This document shows, piece by piece, positions 37,427 to 47,738 of a DNA stretch of 64,000 nt (the first letter of the stretch is position 1; every line of letters starts with the position of its first letter). The DNA is from Paracoccaceae bacterium (GTDB lineage Bacteria > Pseudomonadota > Alphaproteobacteria > Rhodobacterales > Rhodobacteraceae). A program made the position numbers and the translations under genes. The stretch lies in NCBI GenBank assembly GCA_023259435.1, contig JALRHZ010000002.1:25657-89656 (forward strand), given 5' to 3'. The notes under the pieces are model-generated. The model was not told where the DNA came from and did no database searches. It was given only the letters and a program-made list of their open reading frames with translations.

Positions 37427-37751
37427 ATCCCCTCACTTTTCTGTGCCACCCGACACGTCGTTTAGTAAGAAGCCTATGAGTTTAATGATTGGTTAATCGC
37501 CTTCCGCAATGATTGTAAAATTGTCGAAAGCTATAAAATGCTGGGACTATTTCCCGTTATTTTACCTTGAGATACGACGACTTGCTGGCGGTCAATTTTC
37601 TGAATGACGGAAAAACAGGGCTGAAATTATGACATTAAAAGCACAATGCAGCTGCAATCTGGCGGAGTTTCGAAAAAATCGGTGCAAATGGTTTTTGTGC
37701 TAAATTATGACTAAAGTTGGTGGCGCGTCTTATGCGTTTGGTGGGGAAATT
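37427..37751. promoter_or_regulatory. Divergent promoter region between surface-protein genes
   Basis: About 325 bases separate the RTX gene (minus) and the DUF11 giant gene (plus). It holds no supportable ORF beyond an in-frame upstream extension of the DUF11 frame starting at 37707. The AT-rich stretches near 37500-37570 and 37620-37740 are where promoters would be expected; no consensus pair was convincing. Confidence 0.45.
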
Positions 37752-40700
37752 ATGAATAATCAATTGAAATTGCGTCTCGCAATGTATCTGGCTGTTGTGG
37801 CTAAACCTGTTTTTGGGGCTCTTTTTGCATTAGCTTTCTTTGGAACATTTTTTCTATCAGAGGCCAATGCGCAAGATGGATGGCGCATCGAGGCGCACAC
37901 TGGGCATGCTAATAAAGAATTGCTTAAGCGTAGCCTGGATTTCGCGAATGAGACGGATGATTTTCGTGATCTAGGTGGAGTGAAAATCGACATCAACAAC
38001 GACGGCATCATTGATTTAGAGTCAGATACAACTTTCATTGTGAGTGATCAACAAGACTGGGATTCACGCGGCCAGCCGGACAAAACCCATGTCCCAATCT
38101 TCTTGGGTCTAGAGAATAAGAGGATCTCGTTCTCTGCCATTGCCAACGCTGTGGATGAAAACGGCGACCCAATCGACCCCATATTGGTCCCTGAGGACGC
38201 GTTTATCGGCGTAACGTCTAGTTATGCCCTAACGCCCAACTCTGGTATCGACCTAGCGGGTGTGAACATCAGAACATTGATGCGCCCTCGCGGCGAATTT
38301 GCTAACCGTCCGCTTGAAAACTTATCCATTGCTCATATCACTTGGCCCACTGGCAGTGGGGCCGCGGAATTTGTAAATCTGGATACAAGTGCTACCCCTG
38401 CAGGGGCTTCAAATGTTGATGGCACTGTCATACAGCCTTTGCCAATAAGTGATTCAATATCCGGATGTATCAAGCTTCCCTATAACATAAGTAGTTTTGA
38501 ATTTCGGAAACGTGATCCAAAGTGGCTGGATTCTTCGGAAAATAGCTCGGGTCAGTATGCCAACGAAAGCATCAGCTTTGGGTATGAAATTCCGTCCAAT
38601 GTGGGTGTCAAGAAAGTTGTCACAACAGAGGCCGCCGCCCCTTATGCCCGAGGAGAAATTGGGTATTATGACCTTGTTATGTCTAACGCTAGCGCGGACT
38701 CTTCTGCGATTGCCGTGTCAGTGGTGGATGATTGGTCGGGTGCATCAACCGCTCTCGAATTTGTAAAAGCAGTTGAAATTGACGACCTTGGACAGCACAC
38801 ATCAGCCGCCACTTATACGTATGACTCAGGTACAAATGCGGCCACGTGGACCGTGCCAAATATTGGATCGGATGAAACGCGAACCATGCGTGTCTATTTC
38901 CGTGTCAAAACCAACGCGCCTGCAGGATCATATGACATCGATTTGGCCAATACGGCATCTATGCCAAACACACAGAAGGCTGCGATGCAGGTTGCAGGTT
39001 ACAACTGTGATTACAACACGGCAGGCTATAACACACTTATCGAAGATGGGTCTCTTACGAATACAGTTGTTGTTGAAAATACAGTAGCGACAATCGAAAA
39101 ATCCGGAATATTCCAAAAAGGTGCCGACAATATTGGCTCTGTGGGGGATGAGGTCAATTATATGTATGTAGTTCGCAATGCTGGTGATACGGCTATCACT
39201 TACGCAATCGCTGAACTAAGTGCTAACTTTACAGGCAACGGAACGCTGCCTGCTCCAGTTTTCCAGCAGCCATATTCTTCAAATGCGACCTCGTCGGAGA
39301 TTCAACCTGGCGGATATGCGCTATGGTTTGCAACTTACACAACCGTCGAACAAGATTTCTTGGATCAAACTGACGGAAACCCGATACTGAACCACGCACA
39401 GCTTAGCTATACGGCAATTCCTATAAACGACGCGTATGATGGCAATAACCCAGCCGAAGCTGGCGTGGACGATGGGGATCCAACTGTAGAAGTGCTATCC
39501 ACTGACGCAGGCTCGGGGATCCAGGAGCCTACAGAAATTATTGTGCCTGTTCCAACTGCGTCCGTTACAGTGACCAAGTCTGTCGATCCTGACACTGACA
39601 TTGTTTACAGTGATGGGGACATAATAACCTATACAGTCTCGATCGAGAATACCGGCGAAGTCATATTAACGGATGTATCTCCGCTGGATGCGGGTCCGAC
39701 GATTGGGGGCGCTGCGGCGACAGGGTCGTTTACTGCGACGCGTGTGACGGAGGGAACAGATGGGGATAGCGACGGGGATGTCGACAGCCTAGCGGTTGGC
39801 GCGACGGCGGTGTTTGAGCTTGATTTTGCGGTCTCTGCGGCGGATGTGACGGCGGCTTTGGCCGAGGCGGATCCATTGGTTGCGATTGCGAACACGGCGT
39901 CGGCGTCGAGCACGCCACCTGCGGGCGTTCCTGCGACGGTTGTGACCGAGAGCGCGTCTGTGATGGCAGGGGCTGCGAACCCTGCTTTGACGGTGACAAA
40001 GACGATCCCGACGGCAACGGTCTTGGATGAAGACGGCGATACGCTGGCCTATGAGATTACGGTTGAGAACACGGGCAGCGTGACGCTGACGGATGTGTCT
40101 GTGACGGACGCGGGCCCGACGATTAACGGTGCTGCGACGAGCGGGTCTTATGTTGTGACGTTGCAAACAGTTGCGGGATCTGCGGCGGGCGCGGGTGAAG
40201 TCTCCTCGGGTGTTGTAAACAGCTTGGCAGTTGGCGAGACGGCGGTCTATGAGGCTGTCTATACGATGTCCCAAGCGGACTTTGACGCAGCGATTGCGAC
40301 GGGCACCCTAAGCGATGTGCTGGTCAACAGCGCAACTGCGACCGGCAGCTTTGAAGGCACAGAGACAAACACCACGTCGAATACCTCGACGGTGTCCCAA
40401 GATGTGACCGCACGCCCAAGTTGGGCAGTTGTAAAGTCAACTTCAAGTGTTCCAACGCAAGCGGGAGATACACTCGACTATATTATCCAAGTCACAAACA
40501 CAGGAAACGTCGATATTCTAAGTTTCGATGTCGTGGATCCGAAATGTGCGGCCTCTCCGGTTTATTCGGGTCCCGCCGATTCAGATGGCATGCTAAATGG
40601 GCAAGAAACTTGGACGTTCACATGTACATCAATCCCCTTGACCCAAGAGGATTTTGATACGGGTGAATTTGAAAACACTGTGACGCTGACAAACGGTGTC

Positions 40701-43700
40701 GCAGCAAGTTCAACCTTGTCGGATATTGAGGATACTGTAGTTACGCCTCTCACAGCAGCGCCGGCGATGAGTGGGTCAAAGACCTTTGTCAACGTTACGC
40801 TTGAAAATGGGCAAGTTGACAGCCTTGTTGACGCAGGAGATGTGCTGACATTTACCGTTTTTGTCGAAAACACGGGGAATGTTAGTCTGACTAATGTAAC
40901 TGTGGCAGATGGCTTAGCTGATATGACATTCGGCGATCAAGCGGCACAAGGTGTTGCTCCGACTATCGTGCCAGATACGGCCGATTTGGCACCTGGTGAG
41001 AGCACTGAGTTCACCATAACTTATGAAGTCACCGAGCAAGATATAATCAATACAACCCTATCGGCGGATCCGTCGCAAGCGTTGGAAAATACTGCAACTG
41101 TGTCAGCCATACCAGTTCGAGGAAATATCGACCCAATCGAGGTCTCAGCATCGTCTGATGCCATTGTTGCGACATCAGGTGTTTCTATTGAAAAACTGAT
41201 GGTAACTGACACAAGAGATTTAGTAAGCTCAGTCGAAGATGTTGAGATTGAAGCGGGCGCATCTGTTCAATGGCGCATTTTTGTCGAAAATCTTGGAAAT
41301 GTTACTTTGAATTCCGTTGATCTAGGTGATCAACTGTCGCGTGGCGTCTCTGACGACCTGTCAAATGTTGGCCCTCTGGCTGTATCCTTTACATCAGCAG
41401 ACTTGGGGTCATCTGAGGGCACTTTGAAGGTTGGGGAAATAGCCCAATACGATGTTACTTATACAGTGACAGATGCAGACATTGAGGCCGGTGGTTTATC
41501 GAATACTGCTTCTGTTACAAGCTCGGCGAATGGAACCGTTTTGGAGAGTGTTTCCTCGACGTCAGCGTTCACGGTTGTGCAGCGGGGTGGCATAGAGCTT
41601 GTGAAATCTGTTTCGATTGATCTTGGTGATGATAATCGTGCGTCGGCTGGTGACATCGTGACCTATGAATACCTTGTGACCAATTTAGGAAACGTGATTT
41701 TACGCGATGTTGTAATCGAGGAAACCCAAGATGGATTTTCCGGAAATATTGACGCTCTAAGCGAAATTGTTGTTGTGTCAGGGACACTGGATGCGGATGG
41801 CGATGAACTGCAAAATGACGTTGCGGTTGGTGGATCTGCTCTCTTCGAGGCCACGTATATCGTTCAGCAATCGGATATCGACGCAGGTGAATTGAGCAAT
41901 GAGGCCTCGGCAACGGGAAGAGGCCCAGATGGTGGCATTTCGGTGACGTCAAAGCCTGAGCCGGGACCAGTCACAGAGCCAGGTGCACCAACAACGTTGA
42001 CCTTTGAACAACATGCCGAGGTTGCACTTGCAAAAGTGGGTCTCGTGGATGGGCAAGAAGTTCAGGCTGCAATATTACCAGAAGACGCATACGGCACGAC
42101 AGCAACTTGGAGAATTTACGTTTCGAATACGGGGAACGTTACGCTAACGGATGTCGCTATAACAGATATCCTAAACCGCGTTGATGGGGACCAAGTCACA
42201 GATATTTCTGATCTTGTAACGGTAACATTTGTTAGCGCATCTGAGGGGTCAATCGACGGTGTTCTCTTGCCACAAGAAGTGGCGATCTATGATGTGACAC
42301 ATGTGATCTCTGCACGGGATGTTCTAGCCGGTGGTCTATCGAACATTGCACAGGTCACAGCCAATTTTGCCGACCAAGAGGTAACAGCAGGACCTACGGA
42401 TCCAGTTGTGTATACACTGCAAAGTGAGACGGGCTTATCCTTTTTGAAAACTTTTGTGGTGAATACTGAAGAAGGAAGAGTGGTCCAAGCTGGAGATACA
42501 GTTACCTATACCTACGAAGTGACCAATCTCGGCTCTACGCCGGTGATGGACGTCGTCATCGTCGAAGATCAAGCTGGCTTTGATGGTGATATCACCCAAC
42601 TGACTGAGCCCCTGCACCTTTCAGGATTAGAGGTCATTGGCGGAGATCCCAACATAGGCGATTTGGCGCCAAAGCAAACCGCACGTTTCCAAGCAGAATA
42701 TATACTAAGCGTTGATGATATTACGCGTGGCACGCTGTCCAATACCGCACAGGCCTCTGGGACCCTTGCAGACGGAACATCGGTTTCTGAAACGTCACAT
42801 AGCGAAAGAGATCGGCCTGAAAGTGGCCCAACCTTGATTGCATTCGAACAGGTAGTTGACCTTGAAGCGCAAAAAGACCTTTTGGGAACGACGTTCCTAT
42901 TCACGCATATTTACGACCTGAAGTATCAGATCAAAATTGAAAATTTGGGCAATGTTCGTCATTCGGCCTTGGCGATTTTTGATGATCTTGAAACGGTTAT
43001 GTCACCAGCACGGTTGTGGGATTCATCGCAACTGAGTGGTCGTGACGCCGTGATTTCAGCACGCGGGTTCGACACTGGCACGATTAATCCGAATTTCGAT
43101 GGTGCGGCGGACAAAAACTTATTGTCCTCTGATGCAACTTTGGACCCAGGAAGCGCTGCTTATATTGACATCACCGTTCGGGTTCACATCGGGCCAAAGC
43201 CTGGTCAGTCAGAAAGCACATTGAACTATCCAAGTAGTCCAAATTTCATTTCGGTTATGTCTGACTTCATAACGGATCCAATTACGATTAGCACAACAGG
43301 TGGCAAAATCGACTTTGATGGTGATGGAATTGAGGATGCAAAAGAGAGCAAGTCTGCCGACCGAGACCTAGATGGAATTGTGGATGCTGATGACTACGAT
43401 CCGCATGGAATATTCTATTGCGAAGACTCTGGAGCAGTTGTGACAGGTGTTAAAGTGTCAATTACGGGTCCTTTGGGGCGCAATGATACTGTCGGTGAGG
43501 CTCTGAATGGAATTCGTCTGGTCAAAGATGGAACCGATGGTCAATACCAATTCTACTCTGAGGGTCTTGAAGGTGTGTTCACCTTAAACATTGAAGAGTT
43601 GCCTGGTGATGCAATCCTATCCTTGGATCATTTGCCAGAAATTGGTGCATTGGATGTCACGACAAGTGAGCAGTACGAAATTAACCTTGCAGGAAGTGCA

Positions 43701-44843
43701 ACGTCTTTGGGGGATGGTATCACGTCACTTGGGTCTGGGATTTACGGACAAGAGGGCCGCCTGACATCTTATGAGCGGTCTTCAAACCCGAAATATTGGC
43801 TGCAGTTTAATATCGAAACTGGCGATCCAGATGTGATAAACAACAATATTCCGCTTACAAACTGTACCGAACCGTCCGCTGTTGTGGCGACAAAGACAGC
43901 GAATACAGCGACAGCAAAAGTTGGAGATGTGATCGCCTATACACTTACATTTGAAACGGACGGCTCTGGTGGACCTGTTCGCTTTGCTCAAGTGATAGAC
44001 CAATTGCCAAATGGGCTTGGGTATATTCCTGGAACCGCAAAACTTGATAATGTTGCGGTTGAGCCAACGCTTAGTGACGGCAAGATGACGTGGTCAGACG
44101 TTACCGTGCTGGCGCAGGGTGATGTAACAATTTCATACCAAGCCCGCGTTACGGCCGAGGCTCCAACAGGTAACCTTGTCAACCAATCTTGGATGACTGA
44201 CCAACATGGCGAGAAATTGTCAAATGTCGCCACCGCAGTTGTTAGCCGTGTAGCTGATGCCATGTTTGACTGTTCGGATGTTGTTGGAAAAGTGTTTATG
44301 GACCTCAACCGGAATGGCATTCAAGATCAGGGAGAAACAGGCATTTCTAACGCGCGCATTCTTGCCTTGGATGGGACAGTTGTGACAACAGACCAGAGTG
44401 GTCGGTATAACTTGCCATGCGCGGCACTTCCGAACCAGCGCGGATCAAACCTGACGCTAAAGCTTGATACGCAAAGTCTTGAGGATGGAATTGCACCTGT
44501 ATCACGTAACCCTGTTGTGACACGTGTCACTGCAGGGAAAGTTGCAAAAATTAACTTTGCCGTCGCGCCGCACCAAGTGGTTGTGCTTCGTCTAAGTCAA
44601 GCCGCATTTGATCCAGAAACGGGAAAAATGACTCAAGAATTAGCAAATAGTTTCCCAACGCTCGTTCAGCATCTCAAGCTAAAACCAAGCATTCTCCGAA
44701 TCGAATTTCTTGCGACCAATGGTCAGAAATCTGATTTTAGAAACAAAATGCGTGGGATTTCTGCCGAAATTAGACGTTTATATGGTGTGAATACTGGATC
44801 GCTCCTTCACATAGAACAAGAATTGGTGGATAGAATAGAATAA
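37752..44843 (+). CDS. Giant DUF11-repeat surface protein
   Basis: The 2363-residue protein begins with a long signal peptide (hydrophobic core ALFALAFFGTFFL, cleavage likely after SEANA). An N-terminal region of about 550 residues precedes a long array of DUF11/Ig-like repeats (about residues 600-1690), each with a form of GD.(V/I).YT..V.NTGNV.L..V. Near 1854-1887 is a calcium-binding type-3-like repeat (DFDGDGIEDAKES, DRDLDGIVDADDYDP). An SdrD B-like domain (FMDLNRNGIQDQGETGISNARI) lies near 2180. A C-terminal domain ends in HIEQELVDRIE. ATG 37752 is chosen for GGGGAAA upstream and the fit of the signal peptide. The beta-barrel gene follows after 33 bases in the same frame. Likely an extracellular filament or adhesin. 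Confidence 0.88.
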   Translation: MNNQLKLRLAMYLAVVAKPVFGALFALAFFGTFFLSEANAQDGWRIEAHTGHANKELLKRSLDFANETDDFRDLGGVKIDINNDGIIDLESDTTFIVSDQQDWDSRGQPDKTHVPIFLGLENKRISFSAIANAVDENGDPIDPILVPEDAFIGVTSSYALTPNSGIDLAGVNIRTLMRPRGEFANRPLENLSIAHITWPTGSGAAEFVNLDTSATPAGASNVDGTVIQPLPISDSISGCIKLPYNISSFEFRKRDPKWLDSSENSSGQYANESISFGYEIPSNVGVKKVVTTEAAAPYARGEIGYYDLVMSNASADSSAIAVSVVDDWSGASTALEFVKAVEIDDLGQHTSAATYTYDSGTNAATWTVPNIGSDETRTMRVYFRVKTNAPAGSYDIDLANTASMPNTQKAAMQVAGYNCDYNTAGYNTLIEDGSLTNTVVVENTVATIEKSGIFQKGADNIGSVGDEVNYMYVVRNAGDTAITYAIAELSANFTGNGTLPAPVFQQPYSSNATSSEIQPGGYALWFATYTTVEQDFLDQTDGNPILNHAQLSYTAIPINDAYDGNNPAEAGVDDGDPTVEVLSTDAGSGIQEPTEIIVPVPTASVTVTKSVDPDTDIVYSDGDIITYTVSIENTGEVILTDVSPLDAGPTIGGAAATGSFTATRVTEGTDGDSDGDVDSLAVGATAVFELDFAVSAADVTAALAEADPLVAIANTASASSTPPAGVPATVVTESASVMAGAANPALTVTKTIPTATVLDEDGDTLAYEITVENTGSVTLTDVSVTDAGPTINGAATSGSYVVTLQTVAGSAAGAGEVSSGVVNSLAVGETAVYEAVYTMSQADFDAAIATGTLSDVLVNSATATGSFEGTETNTTSNTSTVSQDVTARPSWAVVKSTSSVPTQAGDTLDYIIQVTNTGNVDILSFDVVDPKCAASPVYSGPADSDGMLNGQETWTFTCTSIPLTQEDFDTGEFENTVTLTNGVAASSTLSDIEDTVVTPLTAAPAMSGSKTFVNVTLENGQVDSLVDAGDVLTFTVFVENTGNVSLTNVTVADGLADMTFGDQAAQGVAPTIVPDTADLAPGESTEFTITYEVTEQDIINTTLSADPSQALENTATVSAIPVRGNIDPIEVSASSDAIVATSGVSIEKLMVTDTRDLVSSVEDVEIEAGASVQWRIFVENLGNVTLNSVDLGDQLSRGVSDDLSNVGPLAVSFTSADLGSSEGTLKVGEIAQYDVTYTVTDADIEAGGLSNTASVTSSANGTVLESVSSTSAFTVVQRGGIELVKSVSIDLGDDNRASAGDIVTYEYLVTNLGNVILRDVVIEETQDGFSGNIDALSEIVVVSGTLDADGDELQNDVAVGGSALFEATYIVQQSDIDAGELSNEASATGRGPDGGISVTSKPEPGPVTEPGAPTTLTFEQHAEVALAKVGLVDGQEVQAAILPEDAYGTTATWRIYVSNTGNVTLTDVAITDILNRVDGDQVTDISDLVTVTFVSASEGSIDGVLLPQEVAIYDVTHVISARDVLAGGLSNIAQVTANFADQEVTAGPTDPVVYTLQSETGLSFLKTFVVNTEEGRVVQAGDTVTYTYEVTNLGSTPVMDVVIVEDQAGFDGDITQLTEPLHLSGLEVIGGDPNIGDLAPKQTARFQAEYILSVDDITRGTLSNTAQASGTLADGTSVSETSHSERDRPESGPTLIAFEQVVDLEAQKDLLGTTFLFTHIYDLKYQIKIENLGNVRHSALAIFDDLETVMSPARLWDSSQLSGRDAVISARGFDTGTINPNFDGAADKNLLSSDATLDPGSAAYIDITVRVHIGPKPGQSESTLNYPSSPNFISVMSDFITDPITISTTGGKIDFDGDGIEDAKESKSADRDLDGIVDADDYDPHGIFYCEDSGAVVTGVKVSITGPLGRNDTVGEALNGIRLVKDGTDGQYQFYSEGLEGVFTLNIEELPGDAILSLDHLPEIGALDVTTSEQYEINLAGSATSLGDGITSLGSGIYGQEGRLTSYERSSNPKYWLQFNIETGDPDVINNNIPLTNCTEPSAVVATKTANTATAKVGDVIAYTLTFETDGSGGPVRFAQVIDQLPNGLGYIPGTAKLDNVAVEPTLSDGKMTWSDVTVLAQGDVTISYQARVTAEAPTGNLVNQSWMTDQHGEKLSNVATAVVSRVADAMFDCSDVVGKVFMDLNRNGIQDQGETGISNARILALDGTVVTTDQSGRYNLPCAALPNQRGSNLTLKLDTQSLEDGIAPVSRNPVVTRVTAGKVAKINFAVAPHQVVVLRLSQAAFDPETGKMTQELANSFPTLVQHLKLKPSILRIEFLATNGQKSDFRNKMRGISAEIRRLYGVNTGSLLHIEQELVDRIE
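39685..40350 (+). repeat. GCG/ACG-rich DUF11 repeat pair with divergent codon usage
   Basis: About residues 645-867 of the giant protein are encoded with a marked preference for GCG, ACG and GTG/GTC codons, unlike the mixed usage on either side. It holds two adjacent related units (DVSPLDAGPTIGGAAATGS and DVSVTDAGPTINGAATSGS). The change in composition is abrupt. Confidence 0.6.
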
Positions 44844-44876
44844 AACAGGGGACCACAGATAAGTGGTTTGCGGTAA

Positions 44877-47684
44877 ATGAAGTACGGGCAAAAAATAAAA
44901 ATCACTGTTTCCGCCATCGCCTTATTGGCTGGCGGAGCGGTACAGGCGCAAGATTCTGGTTTTTCTATTGGGATAGATAACGAGGTAGTCGCGGGTGATC
45001 CTGAATTGGCGGCTATGGATGTATCACCAGTGTCTGATCAGGCAAAATGGCGCTATGTCGGTTTGATTGATTTCACATTGGGAAAAGAATTCTCGACTTC
45101 ATCCGACTCGAACAGTGGAACACAAGCATCCTATTTTAATTCTGGCCGTGTCGCCGTCTTCGTGGATGGCGTTACGGACACAGGCGTTTCTATTACTGCC
45201 TCCGCCGATACAGGCGAAGATGAGCTTTCAAATTTGTTCCGTAACTGGGACGAAAAAGACGCTGAGGGATTGTTGCGCCGGATCGACCCTGATGACCAGT
45301 ATCCAGTTTACGGTGATGATTCCACTATCGAAGATCTGACTCCAACGGATGGTAAATTTTACTTAAAGGCGTCCAAGGGTGAAAATTTCCTTATTTGGGG
45401 AAATACCAAAACACGGCTTGATGGATCGCATTATCTTGGCAATGAACGTGCTTTATACGGTTTATCATTGCACGGAGAGTCTGATGCGAAAACATCTACT
45501 GGCGATGCACAGGCAAGCATAACCGGATATGCCTCGCAGCCAGATCGCCTTCCTCAGCGTGATGTATTGCGGGGAACCGGTGGATCACTTTATTTCACAC
45601 GCCGGCAGGATATCTCTGTTGGCTCTGAAACAGTTTCGATCGTGCGCCGCGACGCGGTAACGGGTCGCGTCCTTAGTTTTGAGCGTCTGGATCCAGGTGC
45701 AGACTATGACATGAATTATATTCAGGGGTCCGTTGTTTTGAACAGACCTCTGGTAGGATCAGAGCAAAGTGGCAATGTCGTTGTTTCACAGTCTGGCGAT
45801 GACGTAACTGTCGATCTGGTGATCCAATATGAATACACGCCAACGTCAAGCGACGTTGACGGTATGTCCTATGGTGCACGCGCCGAAGGGTATATCACCG
45901 ATACAGTGCGTATCGGGGCAACCCGCACTGTTGAAAACACGGGTTTGGCGCAGCAAACAGCTGATGCAATCGATATGCACGCGACGATCGGAGAAAATTC
46001 TTACGTGGCGGTCGAAGCTGCCCGCACTCGGGGACCGGGTTTGGGATCGTCGTTCTCTCAAGATGGTGGTTTGGTTGTTGATGATGTTTTGACAGCGGGC
46101 ACCGAAAACGTCGAAGGTCGTGCAGTCCGTGCTGATGTTCAGGTTGATCTCGCGGATTTAGGTTCGAAGATGGAGGGTGACATCCGTGCCTATCTTGAGG
46201 ATCGGACTGCTGGGTTTTCTACACTTAACGACGAGGTCGCAGCGGATGAACAGATGTCCGGTGTCGCCGTTACTCTTGCACCAGCTGAGGGCCAAACACT
46301 TCGTTTAGCGTATGATGATTACGCCTCAGATACCGGTGCAAAAAACCAACGCATTTCTGGAAGCTATGAAGCGCAAGTTTCAGATACTGTTGCTGTGGCA
46401 GTGGGTCTTGAACAACGCAACACGACATCCGAAACTGGTGCTGAGACACAGCAAACAGACGCAGCATTGCGTGTCACCTATGCGCCGACTGAAGATGTGA
46501 GCGTATACGGGTTTGCCCAAGACACAGTGCGAACTTCTGGTGATGTCTCAAATAATCAACGCTATGGCATTGGTGGTAGCTATGTCATTGGGGCAAATAC
46601 AACCGTTTCTGGCGAAGTCTCAGATGGCACCGCTGGTGTCGGTGGACGTGTAAATGTTACATATGCCACAGAGGGCGGTGACACGTATTATGCCGGCTAC
46701 GAAGTTGATCCTGCCAAAAATGGTGGCGGACAAGATGGATCTGGTATTGTCATCTTAGGGGCCAAGACACAGATCAACGAACGCACATCAACCTTTGCAG
46801 AAAGCCGTTTTGATGTGGTCGGAACAGAGCGCGAAACATCAAATGCATTTGGTGCCGAGTATTCGCCCGCGGATGGTTGGGTGTTAGGTGCAACCGTGCA
46901 ACAGGGCCGTGTTACCAGTGACGCAGGTGATTTTGACCGAAACACTGTATCATTGAGTGTTTCGTATAACCAAGGCGATGCCCTGTCTGCCCGTCTGCTT
47001 GGCGAATTCCGCCAAGATCGCGGAATTTTAAGCGGGTCCAATCAAGATGCGGACATGATGTTGATTGCGGCAGATGTTAGTTATCGCTTGTCTGAAAGCA
47101 CCCGCCTATTGGCCTCTGCGTCACACGCGAAAACAACTGTGCCAGCCTCGAACACAAGCTTACCAGAAAGTGAATATACCAAGGCCTCAATTGGGTTTGC
47201 GTATCGTCCGGTTGAAAACGATAAACTCAACCTGTTGGCGCGGTACACCTATTTTGACGATCAGCAGGGCCAAGTCATCAACGGCACAGGACAGCAAAGT
47301 GATCGTCAAAAATCGCAGGTCTTCAGCATTGATGCGAACTATCAGCTCGATGCAAATTGGATGATTGGTGGAAAGATCGGCTATCGGATGGGCGAGACTG
47401 CTGTATCTGGATCCGATATGTTCACCGACAACGAAGCAATGCTCGTGATTGGTAATGTGCGCTATACGGTTATGAACCAGTGGGATCTGTTGGCCGAGTA
47501 TCGCGTTTTGGATAGTAAATCGACCCAAACGCGGGACGAAGGTGCTTTGGTCGCTGTCTATAGACATCTTGGGGACAATGCAAAACTGGGCGTTGGATAT
47601 AACTTCAGCACGTTTAGTGATGACTTGTTAGATACCACCAAGGACGACGAAGGAATATTCTTGAACTTGGTTGCAAAATTCTAG
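44877..47684 (+). CDS. Predicted outer-membrane beta-barrel partner of the DUF11 protein
   Basis: The 935-residue protein has a signal peptide (VSAIALLAGGAVQA, cleavage before QD). Residues about 130-190 carry the block YPVYGDDSTIEDLTPTDGKFYL and FLIWGNTKT. Residues 233-295 carry GTGGSLYFTRRQDI and ADYDMNYIQGSVVLNRPL. From memory, both blocks occur fused to DUF11 arrays in other proteobacterial surface proteins. The rest alternates polar and hydrophobic residues in many amphipathic strands, and the chain ends in an aromatic residue (LNLVAKF), as BAM substrates do. It is separated from the DUF11 gene by 33 bases, and a terminator lies 22 bases after its stop, so the two genes form one unit. 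Function unknown; anchoring or exporting the giant protein is inferred. Confidence 0.82.
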   Translation: MKYGQKIKITVSAIALLAGGAVQAQDSGFSIGIDNEVVAGDPELAAMDVSPVSDQAKWRYVGLIDFTLGKEFSTSSDSNSGTQASYFNSGRVAVFVDGVTDTGVSITASADTGEDELSNLFRNWDEKDAEGLLRRIDPDDQYPVYGDDSTIEDLTPTDGKFYLKASKGENFLIWGNTKTRLDGSHYLGNERALYGLSLHGESDAKTSTGDAQASITGYASQPDRLPQRDVLRGTGGSLYFTRRQDISVGSETVSIVRRDAVTGRVLSFERLDPGADYDMNYIQGSVVLNRPLVGSEQSGNVVVSQSGDDVTVDLVIQYEYTPTSSDVDGMSYGARAEGYITDTVRIGATRTVENTGLAQQTADAIDMHATIGENSYVAVEAARTRGPGLGSSFSQDGGLVVDDVLTAGTENVEGRAVRADVQVDLADLGSKMEGDIRAYLEDRTAGFSTLNDEVAADEQMSGVAVTLAPAEGQTLRLAYDDYASDTGAKNQRISGSYEAQVSDTVAVAVGLEQRNTTSETGAETQQTDAALRVTYAPTEDVSVYGFAQDTVRTSGDVSNNQRYGIGGSYVIGANTTVSGEVSDGTAGVGGRVNVTYATEGGDTYYAGYEVDPAKNGGGQDGSGIVILGAKTQINERTSTFAESRFDVVGTERETSNAFGAEYSPADGWVLGATVQQGRVTSDAGDFDRNTVSLSVSYNQGDALSARLLGEFRQDRGILSGSNQDADMMLIAADVSYRLSESTRLLASASHAKTTVPASNTSLPESEYTKASIGFAYRPVENDKLNLLARYTYFDDQQGQVINGTGQQSDRQKSQVFSIDANYQLDANWMIGGKIGYRMGETAVSGSDMFTDNEAMLVIGNVRYTVMNQWDLLAEYRVLDSKSTQTRDEGALVAVYRHLGDNAKLGVGYNFSTFSDDLLDTTKDDEGIFLNLVAKF

Positions 47685-47706
47685 ATAACGCAACAACTCA
47701 CAATGT

Positions 47707-47738
47707 GCCGGCACCCTGAAAAAGGTGTCGGCTTTTTT
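47707..47738 (+). terminator. Rho-independent terminator after the beta-barrel gene
   Basis: GCCGGCACC (47707-47715) pairs with GGTGTCGGC (47724-47732, one G-U), followed by six T residues. The T-run touches the stop codon of the convergent Nudix gene. Confidence 0.88.

Noticed and set aside
39789..40274. 161-codon frame on the minus strand within the DUF11 gene
   Set aside because: It arises from the GCG-rich repeat coding sequence, is Arg/His-rich and lies fully opposite a real gene.
44841..44879. Stop codon between the DUF11 and barrel genes as a possible readthrough or frameshift
   Set aside because: Both are in the same frame, but two stops intervene and the barrel has its own signal peptide, so they are separate genes.
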